In this document: positions 25,804-34,248 of the stretch, piece by piece | How positions within the stretch are numbered: position 1 is the first letter of the stretch | Layout of the letters: every line of letters starts with the position of its first letter | DNA from: Pseudomonadota bacterium | GTDB taxonomy: Bacteria > Pseudomonadota > Gammaproteobacteria > Steroidobacterales > Steroidobacteraceae | Direction of reading: 5' to 3' | NCBI GenBank assembly: GCA_025357635.1 | Contig: JANXOV010000142.1 | Span: 57,792-121,791, forward strand | Length of the DNA: 64,000 nucleotides | Program-made: the position numbers and the translations under genes | Notes under the pieces: model-generated | Databases searched by the model: none | What the model saw: only the letters and a program-made list of their open reading frames with translations | Told to the model about the DNA's origin: nothing

Positions 25804-26907
25804 ATGGCCTCCCGCCGACGCCGCCGACTCGAAGTCTTCAGCATGTCCTTCCTGGATTGCATTTGCTGCGGGTTCGGCGCCGTCGTGCTGCTCTATATGA
25901 TCATCGCCGCGCAATCCGGCGCGCGCAACCTGCAGAAGTCGAGTGACATGACCTCGGAGGTGAACCTGTTGGAAGAGCAGGTGATCGACGGCTACAAGAA
26001 TCTTGCCGCCCTGCGCAACACCTTGCAAAAGACCGATCAGGAGAAGGCGCAGGCCGCGGGACGCGCCGACCGGGTGCTTGCGGAATTGGCCCGCATGCGG
26101 CAGGAACTGGCTGAGTACGAGGGAATCAACATCGCCAAGCGCGAGAGCATCGAGAAATTGCGCGCGGACGTGCGCTCGGTGGACGAGGGAATGCGCCGGC
26201 TGGAAGGCGGAACGGTCAATGCGGGTCCGCGCGGGGAAAATCTGGCCGCGTTCCGCGGCACCGGCGAGCGCCTTTATTTTAACGGGCTGCGCGTGAACGG
26301 TGACCGCATCGCCATACTCGTGGATGTATCGGCCAGCATGCTGGACGAAACCATCGTCAATGTGCTGCGCATCCGCAATCTGCCGGCGGAGCAGCAGATG
26401 AGCACCGCCAAGTGGCGGCGTACAATCGATACGCTGCGCTGGATCACCACGCAGATTCCCCTCGATGCCCGATTCCAAGTCGTCGCTTTCAACACGCGGG
26501 CGAGCTTTCTTGCGCATGGCGGTTCGCCGGAATGGGCGGCCGGCAGCGATCCCAACGCGCGCAACGAGGCGCTGGATGCCTTGCGCAAAATCGTGCCCAA
26601 GGACGGGACCAGCCTGGTCAACGCATTCACCGCCTTGAGCAAGCTCGAGCCCAAGCCCGACAATGTCATCCTGCTCACCGATGGGTTGCCGACGCAGGGA
26701 GAAACCACGCCGGCGCTGCGCAATGTGGTGCGCGCCACTCAGCGCCTGTCGCTGTTCGAATCGGCGCGCAAAGCCTTGCCGGCGGGCGTGCATGTCAGCA
26801 CCGTCCTGTTTCCCATGGAGGGCGACAGTTCCGCGCCGTCCGCCTTCTGGCGTCTTGCCAATGCCACCGGCGGCACATTCCTCGTGCCGTCTGCCGACTG
26901 GCCCTAG
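25804..26907 (+). CDS. membrane-anchored vWA-domain protein 1
   Basis: A 367-residue protein. A short Arg-rich N-terminus (RRRRRLEVFS) is followed by an unusual membrane helix, MSFLDCICCGFGAVVLLYMI, with three cysteines. A long coiled-coil stalk runs over about 45-135. The vWA domain (about 160-365) has a complete MIDAS: Asp174-x-Ser-x-Ser in ILVDVSASM, Thr in KDGTSLV and Asp in LLTDGLPT. It should bind a divalent metal and a protein ligand. With one helix and a periplasmic stalk it resembles ExbD/TolR/MotB in topology. Starts 3 bases after the FHA gene. Confidence 0.85.
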   Translation: MASRRRRRLEVFSMSFLDCICCGFGAVVLLYMIIAAQSGARNLQKSSDMTSEVNLLEEQVIDGYKNLAALRNTLQKTDQEKAQAAGRADRVLAELARMRQELAEYEGINIAKRESIEKLRADVRSVDEGMRRLEGGTVNAGPRGENLAAFRGTGERLYFNGLRVNGDRIAILVDVSASMLDETIVNVLRIRNLPAEQQMSTAKWRRTIDTLRWITTQIPLDARFQVVAFNTRASFLAHGGSPEWAAGSDPNARNEALDALRKIVPKDGTSLVNAFTALSKLEPKPDNVILLTDGLPTQGETTPALRNVVRATQRLSLFESARKALPAGVHVSTVLFPMEGDSSAPSAFWRLANATGGTFLVPSADWP

Positions 26908-26919
26908 AGACGCACCTGC

Positions 26920-27927
26920 ATGCGCCGCCGCCGCCGCGAAACCGAAGTATTCAGCCTGTCCTTCCTGGACTGCATCTGCTGCGGCTTCGGCGCCATGATT
27001 CTGCTGCTGGTGCTGACCCAGGTGCAACAGCCGGTGGTGCTGGAGAAGACCGAGCAGAACCTGGGCGGCCAGGTGGAGAAGCTGGAAAAAGCGATCTACG
27101 AGATTCGCGGTGAGACCGAGATCCTGAACCGCGAGCTGCGGGGACGGATCGAACAGGACTCTTCGGAGAAGAGCCGGCTGGCGCGGCTCGCCGGCGATCG
27201 CACCCATATCGAAGGGCAGTACGCGGCCAGCAAGAAGGATGCGGAATTCAACAACCTCCTGCAGCAGCAGCTGGTCGCCACCTATCAGCGCCTGAATGAA
27301 GACCAGCGCAAGCTGCTGGCCAACTACAAGCGGCCCTCCACCGCGCCGATGGCCGGAATCCCTGCGGACAGCGAATATGTTGTGTTCGTCATCGACACCT
27401 CCGGGAGCATGCAGGAAAACCACTGGGAGGCGATGAAGCAGCACATGCGCCAGATCCTGGACCTGTACCCGAAGGTGCTGGGCATCCAGGTGATGGATGA
27501 CGAGGGCGCGTACCTGTTTCCGAGCACCGCGGCGCGCTGGATGAGCGACAGTCCGGCGCGCCGTAAAGTCATCATGGACGCACTCGAGAACTGGGTGACC
27601 TACAGCAATTCCTCGCCCACCGAAGGGCTGGTGCAGGCCATCGACGATTTCTGGTCGCGCGACAAGCGCGTCAGCATCTATTACTTCGGCGATGACTTCA
27701 CCGGTCCGTCGATTCAGGAATCCCTTGACCAAATTGCGCGGCTGAACAAAGATCGTCGCGTGCGCATTCATGCGCTCGGGTTTCCGATGCCGCCGGATCA
27801 ACCGCAGGAGTCGGCGCGGCGCTACGCCGAGCTCATGCGTCTGCTCTGTGAACAAAACGGCGGTGCCTTCGTCGGGCTGCCGCCTTCGCGTGGCCATCGG
27901 CGTATGCCCGCCATACCACTGGGGTAG
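26920..27927 (+). CDS. membrane-anchored vWA-domain protein 2
   Basis: A 335-residue paralogue of the preceding protein. The N-terminus is nearly the same (RRRRRETEVFSLSFLDCIC then CGFGAMILLLVL), followed by a coiled coil (about 45-120) and a vWA domain (about 150-310) with MIDAS Asp159 in VIDTSGSMQ, Ser/Thr in SSPTEG and Asp-Asp in YYFGDDFTG. The vWA part has diverged strongly from that of protein 1, so the two are probably not interchangeable but paired. The gene is 12 bases downstream of protein 1. Confidence 0.85.
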   Translation: MRRRRRETEVFSLSFLDCICCGFGAMILLLVLTQVQQPVVLEKTEQNLGGQVEKLEKAIYEIRGETEILNRELRGRIEQDSSEKSRLARLAGDRTHIEGQYAASKKDAEFNNLLQQQLVATYQRLNEDQRKLLANYKRPSTAPMAGIPADSEYVVFVIDTSGSMQENHWEAMKQHMRQILDLYPKVLGIQVMDDEGAYLFPSTAARWMSDSPARRKVIMDALENWVTYSNSSPTEGLVQAIDDFWSRDKRVSIYYFGDDFTGPSIQESLDQIARLNKDRRVRIHALGFPMPPDQPQESARRYAELMRLLCEQNGGAFVGLPPSRGHRRMPAIPLG

Positions 27928-27931
27928 CTCC

Positions 27932-28594
27932 ATGCAGGTTCGATTGTTCAGTCTTCTCGCAGCCATCGCCGGCTTGGGTCTGGCCGGCTGCGGCGCCATC
28001 CAGGTCAAGCCCGCCCTGGCCATCCCTCGTGCGTTGATCAAGCCCATCGACATGGAGGTCGGTGTTTTCTATTCGCCCGAATACCGTGCCTTCGAGCATC
28101 GTGAGACTCGCTGGGGTTCGGACTGGAAAATCGCACTCGGTGCAGAACACGTGCGCATGACCGACAATTTGCTCTCGCAGGCCTTTGCCAAAACGACTCG
28201 CCTGGAAAAGTTTCCCACGGAAGGGGCGGTCGCGCCCGTCAAAGCCATCATCGAGCCGCGCATCGAGCAATATTCGTTCATCACGCCGCGCGACACCGGC
28301 AGCGAATTTTACGCGGTGACCATCAAGTACCGACTCAACCTGGATTCACCCAGCGGCGCTTTGATCGATTCGTTCCAGTTCACCGGCTACGGCACCGCTG
28401 CGAGCGGCGGCATGTCGAGCGAGAAACCTTTGTTGGCGGCGACTGTCACCGCCATGCGCGATGCAGCGGCGAAATTTCTGGTGCAGTTTCCCGAGCAGGC
28501 ATCGGTGAAGCGGCTGGCGTTGGGCGAGACGGTGCTCGCCGGCGAAATCGGCCAGGGCACGAGCGAAGCCGAAGAAGTGTCCATGGTCGATTGA
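27932..28594 (+). CDS. lipoprotein D of the envelope cluster
   Basis: A 220-residue lipoprotein (signal MQVRLFSLLAAIAGLGLAGC, lipobox LAGC). The mature domain resembles a small periplasmic alpha/beta lipoprotein with a strand-rich core (IIEPRIEQYSFITPRD, FYAVTIKYRLNL, IDSFQFTGYG), similar in pattern to YajG/LptE-like lipoproteins, but I cannot assign a family. The start is 4 bases after vWA protein 2. Its stop overlaps the MOSC gene start by one base (TGATG). Confidence 0.7.
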   Translation: MQVRLFSLLAAIAGLGLAGCGAIQVKPALAIPRALIKPIDMEVGVFYSPEYRAFEHRETRWGSDWKIALGAEHVRMTDNLLSQAFAKTTRLEKFPTEGAVAPVKAIIEPRIEQYSFITPRDTGSEFYAVTIKYRLNLDSPSGALIDSFQFTGYGTAASGGMSSEKPLLAATVTAMRDAAAKFLVQFPEQASVKRLALGETVLAGEIGQGTSEAEEVSMVD

Positions 28595-29412
28595 TGCCGC
28601 ACGCCAAGATCACTGCGCTCAACGTTTATCCCGTCAAGTCCTGCCGTGGCATTGCGCTGGATCGCGCCACGCTCACGCCCACCGGTTTCGCCTTCGACCG
28701 GCGCTGGATGGTTGTGGATGAGCGGGGGAAATTCCTGACGCAGCGCGAAGCGCCCCGCATGAGTCTGATCAAGACCCAGTTGGAGGAGTCGCGGCTGCGG
28801 CTCTCGGCGCCCGGGATGTCCGATCTTGAGGTGGGCGATGCCGTGCAGAGCGCCGCCTTGCAAGTGCAGATCTGGGATGACCGATGCGCCGCACTCGACG
28901 CAGGGTCCACCGCCGCGCAATGGCTGTCCGATTTCCTGAGCCGCGAACTGCGGCTGGTGAGTTTCGATCAACGCCACAAGCGGGTTTGCAACAAGGGGTG
29001 GACCGGCGATGTGGAGGCCACGACCCTGTTCGCCGACGGCTATCCGTTGATGGTGCTGTCGGAAGGCTCATTGGCCAATCTCAACGCGCGCTTGACCGAG
29101 CCGATGCCGATGAATCGATTCCGGCCCAACATGGTCCTGAGCGGATTGCGTCCGCACGATGAGGATCGCATTCATGAATTGCAGGCCGACGCCCTCAGCA
29201 TCCGGCTGGTGAAGCCCTGCGAGCGCTGCAGCATCACCACCACCGATCAGGCCACCGGCCATCGGCCAGGCGACGAACCGCTGCGCACGCTCAAATCCTA
29301 TCGTTGGGATGCCCGATTGCGCGGCGTCACTTTCGGTCAGAACGGCATCGTGGTGCGCGGGGCGGACGCGGTGTTGCGCGTCGGCCAGGATTTGGAGATT
29401 GTCTGGGTCTGA
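28594..29412 (+). CDS. MOSC-domain (YcbX/mARC-like) molybdenum enzyme
   Basis: A 272-residue protein with an N-terminal MOSC beta-barrel (ALNVYPVKSCRG, TGFAFDRRWMVVDE, LTQREAPRM) and a C-terminal MOSC domain (about 120-270). VKPCERCSITTTDQATG contains the conserved cysteine that binds the molybdenum cofactor. Relatives such as YcbX and mARC reduce N-hydroxylated compounds. It is co-transcribed with the cluster upstream by position, but MOSC genes occur in many contexts, so a functional link is uncertain. No [2Fe-2S] domain is attached. Confidence 0.9.
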   Translation: MPHAKITALNVYPVKSCRGIALDRATLTPTGFAFDRRWMVVDERGKFLTQREAPRMSLIKTQLEESRLRLSAPGMSDLEVGDAVQSAALQVQIWDDRCAALDAGSTAAQWLSDFLSRELRLVSFDQRHKRVCNKGWTGDVEATTLFADGYPLMVLSEGSLANLNARLTEPMPMNRFRPNMVLSGLRPHDEDRIHELQADALSIRLVKPCERCSITTTDQATGHRPGDEPLRTLKSYRWDARLRGVTFGQNGIVVRGADAVLRVGQDLEIVWV

Positions 29413-29430
29413 CCGATCGCCTACGCGCCG

Positions 29431-30987
29431 CTATTCGGCGAGTTGGAGGCGCAGTTGCTGCGCGGCTTGAGTGTTTCCCGATTGCTCGGCGGCCATGAGG
29501 CCCCCCCGCAGTGCTCCGCGTCGGCCGGGGGCAAGCGCCAGCGCGGCCTGATACTCCCGCAGCGCCTGATCGGGGCGTTTCAACTGCAAGAGCAGATCAC
29601 CCAGCTGCTCGCGCGCCGGAACGATCGGGCCGGGAGTGACGGGGAGTTTTTCCACTGCGTCCTCCTCATCCGCGGCGGCGCGCATGCTGCGGATGGCCTC
29701 ATCTACCGCACCGCTTGCCGCAAAACTCCAGGCGTCCGCTTCTTTTACCAGCGCATCGACTTGAGTCGTCCAATATTTGTTTCCGCCGGACTGCGATTCA
29801 ATCAGGCACTCGCGCAGCTTATCGATCTCTACCTGCGCGGTGCGCACAGTGGTACCGCGGGAGTGTCCCAGCGCTTGCGCCCAAAACACGAAGGCCCGAA
29901 CATGGGGAGCGGACCTTGGCAAGGGCTCCAATGACGCGGCGGCAGTCCATAGCTGCCTCTCGATGGCGAGCCGAACGGGCATTGCCGTGGCGGCATATCC
30001 CACCTTGAAATCGAGGGCGGGAAGATCCTTCATTGAGCGCAGCTCACCGACAATCCGCTCAGCATCATCAAACCGGCCGCGCTGCAGGTAGGCGTAGGTG
30101 AGGTAGTCCATGGCGTGCAGTTCCTCGCCCAGATCGCCGTGTTCATGCGCTGCGGCGCGTGCCGCAAGGTTTGAGGCGATGGAGTCATCCCACCGACCGA
30201 GGCGCGTAAAAATATGCGAAGGCATGTGCAATGCATGTGGCGCTGATGGCGCGATCCTGGCGTATGCACGCGCGGCCGCAAGACCACGCGGGGACAGTTC
30301 GGCGCTGTCGTACGCGTGAATCAGGTAATGCGCCAGCCCTGGGTGTTGCGGCTGACGGAGGAAAATGGGCTCAAGAATCCCGGCGGCGAGTTTTTGATTG
30401 GCGTGAGTCTTGTCGGTCGCTGGTGCTGTTGCGATCAACGCCAGGGCGTAGAAGATCTGCGCCTCAGGATCGCCCGGGTTGTCGCGAGCAACGCCGGCCA
30501 TCGACTGCGCGTACTTCGCAGCGCGATGCGCATGATCCAGACTCGCCGCGTCGCGATAGTACTGATCCAAGGCTTGGATGAACCGGCGCTCGCGCAGCGA
30601 ACCGGCCTGCAGATCGATGGCCAGTTGAACCTGTGCCGCGGCCTCTTTCAGTGCCTCTCCCGCCGGCGGGTCCCACAGCTGATGAAACAGCGACATGGCA
30701 ATTCCCCAATGCGCGATCGCGCAGCCTGCGTCCTGGTCGGCGACGGCGCGAAACGCCTTTTCAGCCGCGGTGTACGCAAATGAGTGCAAGAGCGCCAGCG
30801 CGCGTTCAAATTGCGGAGCAAGCGGCGGTTTGCAGGATGTGGGGAATGTCACGAAGCCGAGCTTCTCCGGCGTCGGATGCGAGTGATGTTCTTCGTCATC
30901 AGCGGGTGCGACGGCCGAAAGAGCCAGCCACAGCACCGCAACGGTGATCTTGGTCATCCTGCCGCGCACTGTCTTTGCGATTATCAT
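29431..30987 (-). CDS. secreted TPR-repeat protein
   Basis: A 518-residue periplasmic or exported protein. The signal peptide is read from ATG 30987 (GGAG eight bases upstream) or from the in-frame ATG at 30957 (MTKITVAVLWLALSAVAPA). The mature protein is all-helical TPR/Sel1-like, with repeated A-A-E-K-A-F and A-x-x-L-x-P patterns at both ends and conserved HPGLAHYLIHAYDSAELSPRGL and APHALHMPSHIFTRLG blocks that mark a widespread but uncharacterised tetratricopeptide family. The His-rich start of the mature part (EEHHSHPTPEKLG) may bind metal. Convergent with the MOSC gene, 18 bases away. Confidence 0.82.
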   Translation of the reverse strand: MIIAKTVRGRMTKITVAVLWLALSAVAPADDEEHHSHPTPEKLGFVTFPTSCKPPLAPQFERALALLHSFAYTAAEKAFRAVADQDAGCAIAHWGIAMSLFHQLWDPPAGEALKEAAAQVQLAIDLQAGSLRERRFIQALDQYYRDAASLDHAHRAAKYAQSMAGVARDNPGDPEAQIFYALALIATAPATDKTHANQKLAAGILEPIFLRQPQHPGLAHYLIHAYDSAELSPRGLAAARAYARIAPSAPHALHMPSHIFTRLGRWDDSIASNLAARAAAHEHGDLGEELHAMDYLTYAYLQRGRFDDAERIVGELRSMKDLPALDFKVGYAATAMPVRLAIERQLWTAAASLEPLPRSAPHVRAFVFWAQALGHSRGTTVRTAQVEIDKLRECLIESQSGGNKYWTTQVDALVKEADAWSFAASGAVDEAIRSMRAAADEEDAVEKLPVTPGPIVPAREQLGDLLLQLKRPDQALREYQAALALAPGRRGALRGGLMAAEQSGNTQAAQQLRLQLAE

Positions 30988-31037
30988 CACCTGTACTCCA
31001 ATGGACGTTGCCGATGCGTTGCACTGGCGAGGTGGGG

Positions 31038-32756
31038 TCAGTCCGCGACCAGACTCACCCCGCGCCCACGCGGATCCGACCCGGCATTTGTCTTGCCCGC
31101 TGCATCGACCGCGATCACCTGCACATCGCCGAATTCCCACTTGCTTTGCTTCGGCGCGTAGCCGCGGGCGCGCAGACCGGCAAGCGTGTCGGGCGGCAGG
31201 GCGCAGCAGAGGCTGTAGATGATTTCATCCGGCGGCAGCAGTTGATGATGGAAGCGGCTGGCGGCCACGGCCTGCTGCGCTGTCATGCCGAACTCGACGA
31301 TGTTCACCATGGTTTGAAACACCGAGGTGAAGATGGTGGACCCGCCCGGTGAACCGACCACCATCGCCACTTTCCCATCGCGCAGCACGATGGTGGGTGA
31401 CATCGAGGACAACATGCGCTTGCCCGGAGCGATTTCGTTGGCGCTGCCGCCGACCACCCCGTACAGATTCGGCACGCCGGGCTTGACGCTGAAGTCATCC
31501 ATCTCATTGTTGAGCAGAAAGCCGGCGCCCTCGACCACCTCGCCGTTGCCGAACCAATCGTTGAGCGTGTAGGTGTTGGCAACGGCGTTGCCCTCGCCAT
31601 CGAGGATGGAAAAGTGCGTGGTGTGCATGCCCTCGGCAAGGCCCGGGCGAACGCTCTGCAGTGGTGAAATGGCGGTGGGGTTGACCTCGGCGGCGCGCTG
31701 CGCGATGTAGGCGGGGTCGATCAGCCGTGCCATGGGAACGTGAATGAAGTCCGGATCGCCCAGGTATTCGGCGCGGTCGGCAAACACGCGCTTTTCCATC
31801 TCGGCGATCAAGTGCACATATTGAGTGGAGTTGTGCGCCAGGCCCGCGAAGCGATAGGCCAGCCGGTCCTTCATGCCCAGCAGCTGAATCAGCGCGAATC
31901 CGCCTGAACTGGGCAGGGGTGCCGCCGCCAACCGATACCCGTGCCACCGCCCCAGCAACGGGTCGCGCCACACGGCCCGATACCGGGCAAGATCCTGGGC
32001 AGTGATCAGTCCGCCGCCGCGCTGCATCTGTGCTGTGACCAGCTGCGCGGTTCTGCCCTGATAAAACCCCTTCGCGCCCTGCGCTGCGATACGTTGCAGC
32101 GTCGCAGCCAGCTCCGGCTGTGAGAAGGTTTCTCCCGCACGGACGGCCGCATAGTAGTATTTGTCGAAATTGGTTCTGCCGTTGAATCCGCTGCGTACTT
32201 CCTGTGTGCGCTGCGCCAGGTGCGCAGAGACCGTAAAGCCTTCCCGCGCCAGTTTGATCGCAGGCGCAACCAGGCTGTTCCACGGCAAGCGGCCGAAGCG
32301 ACGATGCGCAGCCCACAGTCCGGCGACGGTGCCGGGCACGCCGCTGGCGCGCAGACCCGAGGTGCTGGCATCGGCGATGACCTGGCCTTGCGAGTCCAGA
32401 TACATATCGCGCGTCGCCGCGGCCGGTGCGGTTTCCCGGTAGTCGAGAAACCGCGGCTTGCCGTGGGCGTAAATCATCATGAAGCCGCCGCCGCCCAGAT
32501 TGCCCGCTTCCGGATAGGTCACAGCAAGTACGAAGGCCGTGGCCACCGCGGCATCCACCGCATTGCCGCCATGCTTCAACACCGCCATCGCGGTGCGCGA
32601 CCCGAACTCATCGGGCGTGGCCACCGCCGCTGCGGTGGCGAACGCAGACGCGCAGCACCCCGCAAACGCGATGGCCAGCAGCGCAGCAACGGCGCCTGTC
32701 TTGCGCAGAACCGGCAGGTTAACGCTTGACGTAGATGATCTCCCGGAACTGCACGC
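31038..32756 (-). CDS. gamma-glutamyltranspeptidase
   Basis: A 572-residue Ntn hydrolase that cleaves gamma-glutamyl bonds of glutathione and related peptides in the periplasm. The signal region (AALLAIAFAGCCASAFA) includes a possible lipobox. The large subunit shows NAVDAAVATAFVLAVT and the small subunit begins at the catalytic, self-cleaving Thr379 in GMHTTHFSILD. GAGFLLNNEMDDF and SSMSPTIV are family blocks. The start is uncertain: ATG 32756 overlaps the upstream TPR gene by 38 bases, and a start further downstream would need a non-standard codon. Length fits the family. Confidence 0.92.
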   Translation of the reverse strand, partial: ACSSGRSSTSSVNLPVLRKTGAVAALLAIAFAGCCASAFATAAAVATPDEFGSRTAMAVLKHGGNAVDAAVATAFVLAVTYPEAGNLGGGGFMMIYAHGKPRFLDYRETAPAAATRDMYLDSQGQVIADASTSGLRASGVPGTVAGLWAAHRRFGRLPWNSLVAPAIKLAREGFTVSAHLAQRTQEVRSGFNGRTNFDKYYYAAVRAGETFSQPELAATLQRIAAQGAKGFYQGRTAQLVTAQMQRGGGLITAQDLARYRAVWRDPLLGRWHGYRLAAAPLPSSGGFALIQLLGMKDRLAYRFAGLAHNSTQYVHLIAEMEKRVFADRAEYLGDPDFIHVPMARLIDPAYIAQRAAEVNPTAISPLQSVRPGLAEGMHTTHFSILDGEGNAVANTYTLNDWFGNGEVVEGAGFLLNNEMDDFSVKPGVPNLYGVVGGSANEIAPGKRMLSSMSPTIVLRDGKVAMVVGSPGGSTIFTSVFQTMVNIVEFGMTAQQAVAASRFHHQLLPPDEIIYSLCCALPPDTLAGLRARGYAPKQSKWEFGDVQVIAVDAAGKTNAGSDPRGRGVSLVAD

Positions 32757-34248
32757 CATCGGTGGCCGCCGGTTTGCGATCCACAACACGCGGCCGGTAA
32801 AGCGCCCGATGCATGGCAGCGAGCACGGCGCGCTGCTGCGATTCGGTCGTATCGCTCTTGGTGACCTTGATATCGCCCGGCTTGCCTGCCGCACTCACCG
32901 GGAATTGCATTTCGACGAATTTCTCTTCGATATCCTCGGGTTTCGTTTTCGGATTCTTGCTGGCGCTGCGCGGCGCTTCGTAATACAACAAGTAAGGCTG
33001 CGCCAGTGGATTGTCCGGTCCGGTGGAGGCGCGCTCCGCCGTGGTCAACAGGTCCGACGCGGTTGCATAGTTTTGCGCCGCGGTCCTGGCATCGCCAGCG
33101 ACCCAGTTCCAATCCCCCAGATCGATGGTGGTGTCACGCTTGAGCCGGGTGCCCGCGGGCCCATCGGCGTTTTGCAGCAGGCTCAGCGCCGTCTGCAGCA
33201 GCCGCTCGCCTTCGGGGTCCAGCCGCTTGCCTTGATTTTGCGCCAGGGACGGCGCGCCGAGTTGAAAGCCCTCATTCGCAGGCGCAAATTCTTCCGCTTC
33301 CGCAGTGCCATACAGGAACTCGGAGCGATAGCAGCGCGCCATTCCGCGCAGCTGATTGACCTGACGAACATCCTTTGTGTCGCCGGCGCGCCGGGTGATC
33401 TCGATGGCGCGCGCGTAGTAGCGGCGCGCGGTCAGGAACTTCCCCTGCCGTTCCTGCCACGCCGCCTGCCGCTCGATCGAAGCGATGAACAGCGGACTCT
33501 GCGGCGGATAGTTGCGCTCGGCAATGCTGACCAGGTATTGCTCTTCTCGATCGGCGTCAGCGGCATGATCCGCGCTCGTGTAGGCATCGATCAGCGGATA
33601 CAGAAAGGGCAGCTGCGTGGTGGAGAACAGTCCGTCGGTTTTGCGCGTGATCTCCACGGCCCGCTTGAACATGGTGATCGCGAATTCGCTCTGCCCGGCC
33701 GCGACATACACCCGGCCGAGCCCGAACAGCGTGTGTGGCAGGCGCGCACCGTGCGATGCGCGCGTTTCGATGATCTTGATGCTGCGCAGATAGTGTTCTT
33801 CCGCTGCGGAGTAGTCTTTGAGCAGGTAGGCGGTTCGCGCCAGATTGTTCAGCGGCGTCACCAGCGCCATGGAGTCCCGCCCGTCCAGCTGTTCGGTGAT
33901 CTGCACCGCATGCTCGGCCAGTGGCCGGGCATCGGTGTAACGCTTGGCGTCAAAGGCGGTGCGAAAATCACGATAGACGGATTTTTGCTCCTCGCGCGTG
34001 GGCGGGGATCCGGGCGCTGGAACGCTTGGCGCTGCCGCGCCAGGCGGTGGCGCGTCGGCCGCCGGCGGGGGGGTGGGCTCGGGTGCAGGAATGGACTGCG
34101 GTGCCGGGGCGGGCGCAGGCGCCGGTTCCGCCTGCTTCGGCACCTCCAGGGCGCCAACGGCGTTTCCCAGCAACGCCGCCGCCAGCGCAAGCGGCGCTAG
34201 CGGCGCTAGCGGGACGGCTTTTCGAATAAGTAGTGCGAAACAATCCAC
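32719..34248 (-). CDS. TPR protein with TonB C-terminal-like domain
   Basis: A 509-residue protein. GTG 34248 is taken as the start; it overlaps the end of the Cfa-like gene. A hydrophobic signal/anchor (APLAPLALAAALLGNAVGA, built from a 9-base tandem repeat) is followed by a long Pro/Ala linker (about 35-90), TPR helices (about 95-400), and a C-terminal segment of about 75 residues with the TonB-C pattern (VEMQFPVSAAGKPGDIKV, ALYRPRVVDRKP, FREIIYV). Such TPR-TonB-C proteins may act as energy-coupling or envelope scaffold proteins; no TonB box contact is proven here. Confidence 0.75.
   Translation of the reverse strand: MDCFALLIRKAVPLAPLAPLALAAALLGNAVGALEVPKQAEPAPAPAPAPQSIPAPEPTPPPAADAPPPGAAAPSVPAPGSPPTREEQKSVYRDFRTAFDAKRYTDARPLAEHAVQITEQLDGRDSMALVTPLNNLARTAYLLKDYSAAEEHYLRSIKIIETRASHGARLPHTLFGLGRVYVAAGQSEFAITMFKRAVEITRKTDGLFSTTQLPFLYPLIDAYTSADHAADADREEQYLVSIAERNYPPQSPLFIASIERQAAWQERQGKFLTARRYYARAIEITRRAGDTKDVRQVNQLRGMARCYRSEFLYGTAEAEEFAPANEGFQLGAPSLAQNQGKRLDPEGERLLQTALSLLQNADGPAGTRLKRDTTIDLGDWNWVAGDARTAAQNYATASDLLTTAERASTGPDNPLAQPYLLYYEAPRSASKNPKTKPEDIEEKFVEMQFPVSAAGKPGDIKVTKSDTTESQQRAVLAAMHRALYRPRVVDRKPAATDGVQFREIIYVKR

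Noticed and set aside
25399..28053. An 884-codon minus-strand frame under the FHA and vWA genes.
   Set aside because: Composition is Arg/His/Gln/Ala-rich and low in hydrophobic structure; the plus strand carries FHA, MIDAS and lipobox motifs with coherent spacing.
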